Assembly: GCF_900109655.1 (NCBI RefSeq)
Contig: NZ_FOAT01000016.1
Span: 1-64,000, forward strand
Source of the DNA: Hominimerdicola alba
Lineage (GTDB): Bacteria; Bacillota; Clostridia; Oscillospirales; Ruminococcaceae
Length of the DNA stretch: 64,000 bases
Direction: 5' to 3'
The notes below the pieces were generated by a model. The model searched no databases. It saw only the letters and a list, made by a program, of their open reading frames with translations, and had not been told where the DNA came from. The first letter of the stretch is position 1. Each line of letters opens with the position of its first letter. A program made the translations under genes and the position numbers. Of the stretch, positions 43,402 through 51,440 are shown one piece after another.

Positions 43402-44214
43402 TTGGAAAAAAAGTCTGTTGATGAACTTATTGAGAGCCTTCCTAAAAAGGAGCGCTACAACATGGATGATCTTGTTGATCTGGTAACGGTTCTGCGTGAT
43501 CAGGAGAAGGGCTGTCCGTGGGATAAGGAGCAGACTCACAGCAGTATAAAAAAGGACTTGCTTGAAGAGGTCTATGAAGTCATGGAAGCTATCGACTTTG
43601 ATTCTCCCGAGATGATGAGGGAGGAACTTGGCGATGTACTTTTACAGGTGATATTCCATGTGGTACTTGAAGATGAGAAAGATCATTTCGTACTTGAAGA
43701 TGTTATCACAGAGCTTTGTCAGAAGCTGATAATCCGTCACCCTCACGTATTCGGTGATGTTCAGGCGGATACCGTTGACAAGGTTCTCAGTAACTGGGAT
43801 TCCATCAAAAAGGATACCAAGGGACAGGAGAGCTTCACAGACACTTTGAAGAGCGTTCCGAAGAATTTCCCCGCACTTATGCGTTCGCAGAAGCTCGGCA
43901 AGAGAGCTGCAAGGGCAGGGGTGGATTTTGAAAAGTCCGAAGAGGACGGCACTGAGCTTGATCTGTATGCGGCTATCGAGTCCGCACTTAACAGAGTTAA
44001 GCTGGCAGATCAGAAAGAAGAGGACGCTTCAGGCGAGATAGGCGAGCTGCTTTTCCTGTGCTCTAATCTTGCAAGAAGACTCGACTGTGATGCTGAGGAA
44101 TGTCTGGCGGACAGCTGCAAAAGCTTTGTAAAGAGATTTGAAGATCTTGAAAAGCACAGCGCAGATATAGCGGAAGTATCAGCTGAAGAGCTGTACTCAT
44201 ATAAAGGAAATTAA
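43402..44214 (+). CDS. mazG: Nucleoside triphosphate pyrophosphohydrolase MazG (YabN-like)
   Basis: 270 residues from TTG 43402 (GAGGTGAG just upstream). Two MazG repeats: the first has GCPWDKEQTHSSIKKDLLEE and the metal-binding ELGDVLLQVIFHV, the second has GEIGELLFLCSNLARR. MazG hydrolyses NTPs and dNTPs to the monophosphate, cleaning the nucleotide pool. It sits between the flippase and HU genes, in the yabN position. No tetrapyrrole methylase domain is fused, unlike Bacillus YabN. Confidence 0.92.
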   Translation: MEKKSVDELIESLPKKERYNMDDLVDLVTVLRDQEKGCPWDKEQTHSSIKKDLLEEVYEVMEAIDFDSPEMMREELGDVLLQVIFHVVLEDEKDHFVLEDVITELCQKLIIRHPHVFGDVQADTVDKVLSNWDSIKKDTKGQESFTDTLKSVPKNFPALMRSQKLGKRAARAGVDFEKSEEDGTELDLYAAIESALNRVKLADQKEEDASGEIGELLFLCSNLARRLDCDAEECLADSCKSFVKRFEDLEKHSADIAEVSAEELYSYKGN

Positions 44215-44264
44215 TGAATAAGCAATTGTTCGTTAAGGATAAAAATTTTTGGAGGTTTTAAAAA

Positions 44265-44543
44265 ATGAACAAGGCAGAACTTATCAATGTTATCGCAGAG
44301 AAGGGCGGCTATTCCAAGAAGGAGGCTGACAAGGCTCTGGCAACAGTTCTTGATTCCATTACTGGCGCTCTGGAGAATGGCGAGAAGGTTACTCTCGTTG
44401 GTTTCGGTACATTCGAGGTTAGAGACAGAGCTGCTAAGGTAGCTATGAACCCTGTTACCAAGGCTCCTGTTGACGTTCCTGCAAGAAAGGTACCCGCATT
44501 CAAGGCAGGCAGCGCTCTCAAGGCAGTCGTTGACAAGAAGTAA
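44265..44543 (+). CDS. hup: HU-family DNA-binding protein
   Basis: 92 residues, the usual HU size. NKAELINVIAEKGGYSKKEA, VGFGTFEV and a DNA-contacting arm with NPVTKAPVDVPARKVPAFK are present. The beta-arm lacks the common GRNP form (it reads AMNP). TTGGAGG precedes the ATG. It bends and compacts DNA as a dimer. Confidence 0.95.
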   Translation: MNKAELINVIAEKGGYSKKEADKALATVLDSITGALENGEKVTLVGFGTFEVRDRAAKVAMNPVTKAPVDVPARKVPAFKAGSALKAVVDKK

Positions 44544-44555
44544 TATATGCTTTTT

Positions 44556-44586
44556 AAGGCGGGCAGATTGTCCGCCTTTTATTTTT
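44556..44586 (+). terminator. Terminator after hup
   Basis: AAGGCGGGCA pairs with TGTCCGCCTT (44556-44577), followed by TTATTTTT. It separates the highly expressed hup gene from rqcP. Confidence 0.8.
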
Positions 44587-44596
44587 AGGAGGACTC

Positions 44597-44839
44597 ATGA
44601 GGTTAGATAAATATCTTAAAGTCACAAGACTAATCAAGCGCCGCACCGTTGCAAATGAAGCCTGCGATGAGGGCAGGATAATGGTCAACGGCAAGGTTGC
44701 AAGGGCTTCGTATGATGTGAAGATCGGCGATATCATCGAGATCGGTCTTGGTCAGCGTCCTATCAAGGTAAAGGTGCTGAATGTCACCGAATACGTTAAA
44801 AAGGAAAATGCTGCGGAGAATTACGAAGTTATAGGATGA
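44597..44839 (+). CDS. rqcP: S4-domain RNA-binding protein RqcP (YabO)
   Basis: 80 residues, essentially one S4 domain: MRLDKYLKVTRLIKRRTVAN and DEGRIMVNGKVARASYDVK. RqcP binds the 50S ribosomal subunit with tRNA and supports C-terminal alanine tailing in ribosome-associated quality control. Its position after mazG and hup matches yabO. GGAGG lies 6 nt before the ATG. Confidence 0.9.
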   Translation: MRLDKYLKVTRLIKRRTVANEACDEGRIMVNGKVARASYDVKIGDIIEIGLGQRPIKVKVLNVTEYVKKENAAENYEVIG

Positions 44840-44884
44840 TAATATCAGATAAATCATCTGATAAAATAAACGGAGGTGTTTTGA

Positions 44885-45277
44885 ATGAAACAAATTACAG
44901 AAATGCTGAAAAAGGTAGGCGTGTTCTACATCGCTACTACAGATGCCAACGGAGATCCCCATGTACGCCCTTTCGGTGCGGTGGCTGAGATCGACGGCAA
45001 GACCTGTATATGCACAAGCAACCAGAAGAAGTGCTTCAAGGAAATGATACGTCACAGCAGGGTCGAGATAAGCGGTATGTGTGGCGAGATGGAATGGATA
45101 AGGCTCACAGCTGATGTTGTTAATCTTGACAGCGATGAAGTAAGAGCGGCTTTTCTGGAGCAGTGCCCTCAGGTGAGCGGTCTGTACAGCGTGGGTGACG
45201 GTATTTTCGAGGTACTGGAGCTTCAGGAACCTGAGTGCATCAAGTATTCATTCAGCGCTCCTCCCGAGAATATCTGA
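44885..45277 (+). CDS. Pyridoxamine 5'-phosphate oxidase-like flavin-binding protein
   Basis: 130 residues with the split-barrel pattern VGVFYIATTDANGDPHVRPFG and GKTCICTSNQKKCFKEMIRH. The family binds FMN or F420-like cofactors; the small size and lack of PdxH active-site features mean it is not the vitamin B6 enzyme itself. CGGAGGTG precedes the ATG. Single gene with a strong terminator. Confidence 0.82.
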   Translation: MKQITEMLKKVGVFYIATTDANGDPHVRPFGAVAEIDGKTCICTSNQKKCFKEMIRHSRVEISGMCGEMEWIRLTADVVNLDSDEVRAAFLEQCPQVSGLYSVGDGIFEVLELQEPECIKYSFSAPPENI

Positions 45278-45307
45278 CGGATAGAGAACTATTCTGAATA
45301 ACGAAAA

Positions 45308-45336
45308 AACCGCAGGGATTTTTTGTTCCTGCGGTT
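45308..45336 (+). terminator. Bidirectional terminator
   Basis: AACCGCAGG (45308-45316) pairs with CCTGCGGTT (45328-45336). T-rich sequence follows on both strands, serving the gene at 44885 and the convergent DUF4317 gene. Confidence 0.85.
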
Positions 45337-45347
45337 TGTGTTTTTTG

Positions 45348-46580
45348 TCAGAAAGGTGCTGCATTGTCGTCATCGGAAGTGTCGCTAACGGGTGCGGGTG
45401 GCATTTCTTCGGCGGGTGCAGGCTGTGCGGGGGCGTTTGCGGGCTTTTTATCCACAAAGCGCATCTCAAGACCGTTTATTGATATCTCGGGATCATCAAG
45501 AGCTATCACAAGGCAGTTTCTGCCGCCTATCATCTGGGTCTTTACCTTGTCAGCACCGCCCTTACCGATATTAACGGTTATGCTGGGCACTGAAACAACA
45601 GTCTTTGTCTCCACAAGGTTCACAGCGGTAAGTGGCTTCTTGTCGGTAGCCTGCTCGAATACCCTGTCAAGGTCGGCAAGCTTTTCCTGACTTACGCCAG
45701 CCTCCCACAGTATGGAATTCATCTTCTGGCTGTCGATGGTGGCTATCTCAGTCTCGTGAGAAGTCTGGTCGATGTAATTCTGTATCTTGTCGTTGACCTT
45801 GGTTATCATGTTGTAATCAAGTTCATCGCCTACAACTTTGCCGAGTATGGAGTGGAAAACTTCCTTTTCGTTCTGACCAGTCATGGTGAACTCACAGCCA
45901 AGCAATTCCTCAATCATGGAAGTGTTGGGCTTTTTTGCGTTCTTTGTGTAATAAAGCACGCCGTTCACATCGGGAGCACGGTCATTGAAAAGCGGGAACA
46001 GGAAGCCGTCCGTAGGGAGCTCGATTATCCTGTCAGTGCTTTCTTTCTTGGCGATAGCGTTTTGCTCCTCGTTGTAGATAAGACCGTCTATACGCAGATT
46101 TACAGGACATATAGCAGTGATTATGAAGCTGTAGTCAGAAGAATCGCTGTCCTCATCTATCTCGTCCATCTTTGTCTTTTTCAGCACCGAGTAAGTGCAG
46201 TGGGCGGTGAATATGCTGTAAGTCGAAACATACTCCACCTTTTCAACTATGGTATTCAGGAAGTTGTCAACTATCTCCTCGTCTGCAAGCTTGCTTTTCA
46301 GCACGCCCCACAGAAACTGCTGCTGACCGCCTTCGAGTATTGCATTTTTCGGGAAAGGATATTCCAGCAGATTTGAACCTATCTTGCCGCTGAGTGTCTT
46401 TTTCAGGTTTGCAAGGATAAGCTCGCTCTCGTCCTGGGGCATGATATTGTAAAGCTGGTTGGTCTTGCATTTTATGTTTTTTTCAGCATCAACAAATGCG
46501 GTAACGACGCGGTTTATCGTAAAGAAATTGCAGTCGTCGCTGAAATTTTTCTTGATCTCGGCTATTTCCTTTTTGTTCAT
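45348..46580 (-). CDS. DUF4317 domain-containing protein
   Basis: 410 residues. MNKKEIAEIKKNFSDD at the start and the overall length match DUF4317, a soluble Clostridia family of unknown function. A Pro/Ala-rich linker and acidic tail close the protein. ACGGAGG precedes the ATG. It is preceded by a structured leader. Confidence 0.8.
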   Translation of the reverse strand: MNKKEIAEIKKNFSDDCNFFTINRVVTAFVDAEKNIKCKTNQLYNIMPQDESELILANLKKTLSGKIGSNLLEYPFPKNAILEGGQQQFLWGVLKSKLADEEIVDNFLNTIVEKVEYVSTYSIFTAHCTYSVLKKTKMDEIDEDSDSSDYSFIITAICPVNLRIDGLIYNEEQNAIAKKESTDRIIELPTDGFLFPLFNDRAPDVNGVLYYTKNAKKPNTSMIEELLGCEFTMTGQNEKEVFHSILGKVVGDELDYNMITKVNDKIQNYIDQTSHETEIATIDSQKMNSILWEAGVSQEKLADLDRVFEQATDKKPLTAVNLVETKTVVSVPSITVNIGKGGADKVKTQMIGGRNCLVIALDDPEISINGLEMRFVDKKPANAPAQPAPAEEMPPAPVSDTSDDDNAAPF

Positions 46581-46604
46581 TTATGTACCTCCGTTTAAGA
46601 GAAA

Positions 46605-46630
46605 AGAGGGCCGCCACGCAGCAGCCCTCT
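46605..46630 (-). promoter_or_regulatory. Terminator-like hairpin in the DUF4317 leader
   Basis: On the minus strand AGAGGGC (46630-46624) pairs with GCCCTCT (46611-46605), followed by TTTCTCTT, only about 12 nt before the ribosome site. A second stem (AACCATT/AATGGTT) lies near the 5' end of the leader. This could be an attenuator; the signal is unknown. Confidence 0.5.
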
Positions 46631-46687
46631 ATCCTATAATTTGTCCTCGCCTTAAAACCATTCGCCCAATGGTTTCCACCATATAAT

Positions 46688-46716
46688 AATATAGCACATT
46701 TCATCTGATTTGTCAA
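46688..46716 (-). promoter_or_regulatory. Promoter of the DUF4317 gene
   Basis: TTGACA (46716-46711) and TATATT (46693-46688) on the minus strand with a 17-nt spacer. Confidence 0.8.
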
Positions 46717-46723
46717 GGGCGGG

Positions 46724-46770
46724 GGACATTTTTTTCTTAAACAGCTGTTGGACATTTTTTCTTAAACAGC
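46724..46770. repeat. Two-copy tandem repeat between divergent promoters
   Basis: GGACATTTTTTTCTTAAACAGC (46724-46745) is repeated at 46750-46770 with one T fewer. It lies between the DUF4317 and mtnN promoters and may carry a duplicated protein-binding site. Confidence 0.6.
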
Positions 46771-46789
46771 ATGGTTCTATCTGTGATGA

Positions 46790-46818
46790 TTGACTTTGGG
46801 GGCGAGATGTGATATAAT
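46790..46818 (+). promoter_or_regulatory. Promoter of the mtnN-luxS operon
   Basis: TTGACT (46790-46795) and TATAAT (46813-46818) with a 17-nt spacer. Confidence 0.85.
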
Positions 46819-46887
46819 ATTTTCGTTGGTTTGCAGTTTTTAGGCAGGGAACTGCCGCTGCGATATTTTTAATTCACGGAGGTTATC

Positions 46888-47613
46888 ATGTTCAAAAACA
46901 AGGATCTATATACAGTCGGCGTTATCGGTGCGATGAAGCCCGAAGTCGATGCAATAAAAGGGCTGCTTAAAGACGGCAGCACTTATACAGTCAGCGGGAT
47001 AGAGTTTGTATACGGTGAGCTTTTCGGGATGAACGTTGTTGCTGCTGTATGCGGTATCGGAAAGGTATTTGCGGCAATCTGCGCTGAGGCTATGATAGTA
47101 ACATTCAAGACCGATGTCATCATTAATGCAGGTGTCGGTGGCTCGCTGACGGACAAGTTGGATATCGGCGATGCCGGTATTGCTTACGCTGTCGTTCAGC
47201 ATGATATGGACACCACTCCTTTTGGCGACCCCAAGGGACTTATCTCAGGCATAAACAAGGTTTATTTTGACTGTGATACTCACTGTGTTGATCTGCTTGC
47301 ATCTGCCGCTGATGAACTTGGCGTCAGGAACGAAAATGGCGTTATTGCATCGGGTGACTGCTTTGTTAACAGCAGTGCTAAGAGAGATGAACTCAGGAGC
47401 GAATTCAACGCCATAATCTGTGAGATGGAGAGCGGAGCTATAGGTCACGTATGCTATGTCAACGAAGTGCCTTTCTGTGTACTGAGGACTGTCTCAGATA
47501 ACGGCGATGATGATTCCCACAACGATTACGCTCAGTCCCTTGCAAAGGCTGCAAAGGCTGAGCTGGATATACTTGTCAGCTTTCTTAAAAAGCTTGGCGC
47601 TGAGAAGAACTAA
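46888..47613 (+). CDS. mtnN: 5'-methylthioadenosine/S-adenosylhomocysteine nucleosidase
   Basis: 241 residues. GVIGAMKPEVDAIKGLL, INAGVGGSL and the catalytic region CEMESGAIGHVC match the family, followed by the VLRTVSDNGDDD loop with the general acid Asp. It removes adenine from S-adenosylhomocysteine and methylthioadenosine. The product S-ribosylhomocysteine is the substrate of LuxS, encoded 12 nt downstream, so the operon completes the activated methyl cycle. Confidence 0.93.
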   Translation: MFKNKDLYTVGVIGAMKPEVDAIKGLLKDGSTYTVSGIEFVYGELFGMNVVAAVCGIGKVFAAICAEAMIVTFKTDVIINAGVGGSLTDKLDIGDAGIAYAVVQHDMDTTPFGDPKGLISGINKVYFDCDTHCVDLLASAADELGVRNENGVIASGDCFVNSSAKRDELRSEFNAIICEMESGAIGHVCYVNEVPFCVLRTVSDNGDDDSHNDYAQSLAKAAKAELDILVSFLKKLGAEKN

Positions 47614-47625
47614 AGGAGGATAATT

Positions 47626-48093
47626 ATGGAACTTATTGCAAGCTTTCAGGTGAATCACCTCGACCTTTTCCCCGGACTTTATGTGTCCCGCAGAGATTGC
47701 AAGGGCGAGGCTGTGACCACAACTTTTGATATGAGAATGACTGCTCCCAACCGCGAGCCTGTCATGGATACTCCCGCCATGCACACTATAGAGCATCTAG
47801 GTGCGACTTTTCTCCGCAGCTGTCCCGTCAAGGACGATATCGTCTACTTTGGACCTATGGGCTGCCGTACAGGTTTTTATGTGATATTCTTCGGTGCTCA
47901 GACCTCCGATAGTGTTTATGGCACTATCGTGGATATGTGCAAGTTCATTCTGGATTTTGAGGGCGATATCCCCGGTGCAAAGCCTGAGGAGTGCGGAAAC
48001 TATTCCGAGCAGAATCTGAACATGGCAAAGTACTACATCAAACGCTATCTAGAAGACCTCACCGAGAACAAGAGATTCGTTTACCCCAAGTAA
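47626..48093 (+). CDS. luxS: S-ribosylhomocysteine lyase LuxS
   Basis: 155 residues, full family length. Metal ligands are in HTIEHLGATFLR (His and His of HxxEH) and the later Cys in EECGNYSEQNL; the active-site Cys is in GPMGCRTGFY. It cleaves S-ribosylhomocysteine to homocysteine and DPD, the AI-2 precursor. AAAGGAGG precedes the ATG. Paired with mtnN. Confidence 0.96.
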   Translation: MELIASFQVNHLDLFPGLYVSRRDCKGEAVTTTFDMRMTAPNREPVMDTPAMHTIEHLGATFLRSCPVKDDIVYFGPMGCRTGFYVIFFGAQTSDSVYGTIVDMCKFILDFEGDIPGAKPEECGNYSEQNLNMAKYYIKRYLEDLTENKRFVYPK

Positions 48094-48108
48094 TTTCAAG
48101 TATGATAA

Positions 48109-48136
48109 AAGGCACTATCGTTTGTGATAGTGCCTT
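48109..48136 (+). terminator. Bidirectional terminator after luxS
   Basis: AAGGCACTATC (48109-48119) pairs with GATAGTGCCTT (48126-48136). It lies between luxS and the convergent TVP38-type gene. Confidence 0.8.
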
Positions 48137-48140
48137 ATAT

Positions 48141-48929
48141 TTATGACTTGTGTTTGTGCTTGTTCAGCTTTTCTACGATCGGGTCTTTAAACAGGAAACC
48201 GAATATTGCAAGTACTATCGCTGCGAATACAATGCAGAGAGCAGTTTTGAAATTTCCGTCTATCGCGTTGCTGCCCAGCGTCGTTGACATGAGTATCGCC
48301 GGGATACGGCATGGCATGACATACATGAAAAAGTCTCTGCGCTTGACCTTGGTCAGGGGAACGATATAGGATATTATATCCTTTGGAACGCCCGGTATAA
48401 GGTAGAGTATCACCAGTACCTTTATCAGCTTTGCCTCGTCCTCCAGAAACTTGTATTTCTTCAGGTGCTTTTCATCGACGAAAGCTTCCACCAGCGGTTT
48501 GCCGAATTTGCTTACCATCATGAATATTACGAAGGTGCCAAGCATCGTCCCGCCGAAGGATAGCAGGAATCCTATGAACCAGCCGAATAGTACACCGCCG
48601 ATTATCTGCACCGGGGGGATAACCGCGATTATCACCTGTACTGCCTGTATAAGCGTGAATATCAGCATACTTTCAAAGCCTGAATATTTTGTTTCAAGAG
48701 TTTCTTTCAGCTTGTCCATGCCCTCTTCGGTGCGTAGTGCTCTAATAAGAGGAATAGACGCAAGAGTTGCCACTGTCAGCAGTACAAGTATCACTATAAC
48801 CGTGATTATCTGTACGCGACGTTTGTTTCGTCGTTTTCTGTGTTCGTGCAGGGCATCTTTTTTTATCTCTATCTCTTCCCTGATGTGATGTAGCTCTTCG
48901 GTCAGGTGTTGTTTTTTTTCTTCTTTCAT
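48141..48929 (-). CDS. TVP38/TMEM64-family (VTT) membrane protein
   Basis: 262 residues from ATG 48929; TTGGAGAT lies just upstream, and an in-frame TTG at 48944 is less likely. A charged N-terminal helix (about 1-40) is followed by five or six membrane segments. The VTT signature region includes IPPVQIIGGVLFGWFIGFLLS and LYLIPGVPKDIISYIVPLT. Family members are related to DedA lipid scramblases; the substrate here is unknown. It lies 21 nt after the stop of the upstream membrane gene. Confidence 0.85.
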   Translation of the reverse strand: MKEEKKQHLTEELHHIREEIEIKKDALHEHRKRRNKRRVQIITVIVILVLLTVATLASIPLIRALRTEEGMDKLKETLETKYSGFESMLIFTLIQAVQVIIAVIPPVQIIGGVLFGWFIGFLLSFGGTMLGTFVIFMMVSKFGKPLVEAFVDEKHLKKYKFLEDEAKLIKVLVILYLIPGVPKDIISYIVPLTKVKRRDFFMYVMPCRIPAILMSTTLGSNAIDGNFKTALCIVFAAIVLAIFGFLFKDPIVEKLNKHKHKS

Positions 48930-48950
48930 TCTGCTTATCTCCAAAACAGA

Positions 48951-49505
48951 TCATTTTCTCCGCAGTATCTTTTTGCGGAACCAGTTTATGTAAACGTCTA
49001 TTGTCAGTGATAGGAATTTATCGTATACCAGGAAACATATCTGCGCCTCGGCCCACAGCAGAGGAAGTGCGTATTTTCCAAGAAACTCGGTTCCCTCAAG
49101 CATATCCACCGATACGAATATGAACTTGAAGAGATTGTAGTATATTACTATCGCCACATTGAATACTGCCAGCTTGACTGCCCATTGGAACAGTTTGCTT
49201 TTCTTTTTTGAAAGCCAGAACTGCAGTATCGGGTAATAGCCCATGAACAGTATGAACAGCAGGGAAGCCTCGAAATTCGGCGTGATGAATATGCACAGCA
49301 GACTAACTGCGCAGTAATCGGCTATCGCCCATTTGCTGTCAGTCTCAACTATCATCACGACCATCAGCACGCCTGCAAACACGGGTATGGCATAGCTTAG
49401 TCCCGGCAGGAAAGAACTGCTGAACATCAAAAGCAGACAAACTGCCGCACATATGCCGCCCAGTGCCACGCGAAAGGCTGTGGTGCTGTTTTTATGTTTA
49501 CTCAT
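48951..49505 (-). CDS. Six-TM membrane protein of unknown function
   Basis: 184 residues with about six hydrophobic segments, beginning MSKHKNSTTAFRVALGGICAA. The N-terminal RVALGGICAAVCLLLM resembles the start of ECF-type substrate-binding proteins, but no ligand motif is seen. It is probably cotranscribed with the downstream TVP38-type gene. A 14-bp perfect palindrome ACACATTAATGTGT lies upstream at about 49624-49637. Confidence 0.6.
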   Translation of the reverse strand: MSKHKNSTTAFRVALGGICAAVCLLLMFSSSFLPGLSYAIPVFAGVLMVVMIVETDSKWAIADYCAVSLLCIFITPNFEASLLFILFMGYYPILQFWLSKKKSKLFQWAVKLAVFNVAIVIYYNLFKFIFVSVDMLEGTEFLGKYALPLLWAEAQICFLVYDKFLSLTIDVYINWFRKKILRRK

Positions 49506-49678
49506 ATATCATTGCATACGCCAAGTTTTTCGACCATGCAAACTCTCCTCGCATAATAATATTGTTGTCGTAAATGCTGCCTGTTAATCCAAATATCGGC
49601 GTGCATCTCATCGTTATATGATAACACATTAATGTGTATTTTCTGTGATATTATACTATCTCTTCGGGATATAAAAAA

Positions 49679-49704
49679 TGTCCGAGAACATCAGTTCTCG
49701 GACA
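49679..49704 (-). terminator. Terminator of the lipoprotein-CBS-carboxypeptidase operon
   Basis: TGTCCGAGAAC (49679-49689) pairs with GTTCTCGGACA (49694-49704). The minus strand continues TTTTTTAT. Confidence 0.9.
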
Positions 49705-49712
49705 AATAATTT

Positions 49713-50951
49713 TTATGCTTCAACGTCCTCGTCGGGTACCGGTCTTGATGAACTATCATCGTCATCATCATCGCTCTTGCTGCTGTTGTCCTTTTCCTTG
49801 AGGGTGATGAATGTGCCTTCGTTCTCTTCTTCCTCGGATTCGTCACTGCTGCTGGAATCTTCTTCCTTTTCCTTGCGGTCATCGGGAGTACCAACTGCGC
49901 CGGGCAGATAGTTCTCAAAGATGAGTATTGAATCTTCAACGGAATCAAAGTATGTATCGCTCTTTGTGGTAACAGAGATATACTCCTTGCCCTTGTACTC
50001 TACTACAGTTGCGAGGGTGTAGCCTGCTTCATCTGTGAAGCCTGTCTTACCACCGAGGATCTTTGCGTCACCGCTGCCGTCCTGATCAACGTCTACGAAG
50101 TAGCCGTCAAAACGTGAGTGGAAGATGCTGTCCAGCTCGATGCCGTCTTCATATTCCTTTGTGGGCTTGGTTGTCCATGTCTTGGTGCAGAGAACCTTGC
50201 GGCAGATCTTGTTTTCCATGCAGGCTTTTGTGATAACTGCTATATCCTGAGCTGTGGTGTAGTGCTGCTTGTGGTGCAGACCGCTTGCATTTGCAAAATT
50301 GGTATCGGTAAGACCCAGCTCTGCTGCCTTGGCGTTCATCAGCTTCACGAAGTTCTTTTCGTTGTCGGCGATAGCGTTTGCCAGACCGATAGTGCCGTCA
50401 GCGCCGCTGGGGAGAATAGCTGCATAAAGCAGATCTTCCATAGTAACTTCATCGCCTGCCACGAAGCCTGCGCAGCTTGCGTTTTCTTCCTGCAGGGGCT
50501 CGATGTCCTTTTTGGTGAACTTGTACTTGGCGTTCATATCATCGATATTTTCAACAGCTACAAGCAGGGTCATGAGCTTTGTCAGAGATGCGGGATAGAT
50601 TCTCTCGTTGTACTTTACGCCTGCCAGTATCTCGTTGGATTCGCAGTCCAGCAGAATACCTTTTGAGCAGGTGATATCTTTCAGATTTACTGTTTCATAC
50701 TTGTCTGATTTAGCGGGGAGCATCGATGGCGTGGGCTCAGGGATAAGATCTGACAGATCGTCTACGCTGATCGTTTCCTCTTCTGTGGTGGTGCTGTCAT
50801 CCAATTCGGATATCGGTGTGCTCACACTTTCGTTGGGCTTGATGGTCTTTCTGCCTGTAACTACCATCAGTGCGCAGCTTACTGCCACAATGATGATCAT
50901 TACCAGCAGAGCGACAACTGCGGCGCCGCCCTTACGGTTACTGTTCTTCAT
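49713..50951 (-). CDS. D-alanyl-D-alanine carboxypeptidase (peptidase family S11)
   Basis: 412 residues. One N-terminal membrane segment (about 10-30) anchors an outside serine-peptidase domain: SxxK in YPASLTKLM, a second motif LPSGADG where many relatives have SGN, and KTG in ILGGKTGFTDEAG. It trims terminal D-Ala from peptidoglycan stem peptides. The last 50 residues are extremely acidic and Ser-rich, ending in Asp/Ser runs, in place of the usual amphipathic anchor. It is the last gene of a three-gene operon. Confidence 0.88.
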   Translation of the reverse strand: MKNSNRKGGAAVVALLVMIIIVAVSCALMVVTGRKTIKPNESVSTPISELDDSTTTEEETISVDDLSDLIPEPTPSMLPAKSDKYETVNLKDITCSKGILLDCESNEILAGVKYNERIYPASLTKLMTLLVAVENIDDMNAKYKFTKKDIEPLQEENASCAGFVAGDEVTMEDLLYAAILPSGADGTIGLANAIADNEKNFVKLMNAKAAELGLTDTNFANASGLHHKQHYTTAQDIAVITKACMENKICRKVLCTKTWTTKPTKEYEDGIELDSIFHSRFDGYFVDVDQDGSGDAKILGGKTGFTDEAGYTLATVVEYKGKEYISVTTKSDTYFDSVEDSILIFENYLPGAVGTPDDRKEKEEDSSSSDESEEEENEGTFITLKEKDNSSKSDDDDDDSSSRPVPDEDVEA

Positions 50952-50986
50952 TTCTCCTTACCATTCCTTTCAGTAATTCTGTTATT

Positions 50987-51424
50987 TTAAACCTCTTCGG
51001 TCGTAGTTTCGCTGCTGTCCTGCTGCATGATGGTCTGATAACAATAGCCCAGTATGTCCTTCCTTGTGACGATACCGATGAATATGCCTCTGTCATCGAT
51101 AACGGGAACAAAGTTCTGATCCATGCTCAGAAGTATCAGATCCTCCACTGTAGAAGAAACGTTCACGGGTCGCATATTGACTTTAGGCGGTATCTTTTCC
51201 AGCGGGAAGTTTTCCATCTCGCGGATATCATACAACCCTTTTTCTACCATGAACCTCAGAAAATCGCCCTCGGATACTGTCTTGACGAACCTGCCCTCTC
51301 TGTCGATGACAGGCACGGCGGAATAACCGTGGTTCTTCATTTTTTCAAGGGTCTGCCTTGCAGTGCAGTCATTGTAAAGATATTCTATGCACGCCTTGGG
51401 GTGCAATAATTTCAAGATATTCAT
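50987..51424 (-). CDS. CBS-domain pair protein
   Basis: 145 residues, two CBS domains (about 10-70 and 80-135). The first has HGYSAVPVIDREGRFVKTVSEGDFL, the second QNFVPVIDDRGIFIGIVTRKDIL. Paired CBS domains bind adenine nucleotides. It lies 16 nt after the lipoprotein gene and 35 nt before the carboxypeptidase gene, so it is cotranscribed with both; the partner is not evident. Confidence 0.85.
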   Translation of the reverse strand: MNILKLLHPKACIEYLYNDCTARQTLEKMKNHGYSAVPVIDREGRFVKTVSEGDFLRFMVEKGLYDIREMENFPLEKIPPKVNMRPVNVSSTVEDLILLSMDQNFVPVIDDRGIFIGIVTRKDILGYCYQTIMQQDSSETTTEEV

Positions 51425-51440
51425 TATATCGGGATCCCTC

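Noticed and set aside
46724-46770. CRISPR-like repeat
   Set aside because: Only two adjacent copies with a 4-nt gap, low complexity and no cas genes.
50380-50420. Loss of the second active-site motif in the D,D-carboxypeptidase (SGA instead of SGN)
   Set aside because: As far as I recall, LPSGAD is common in Clostridia members of this family, so it is not treated as inactivation.
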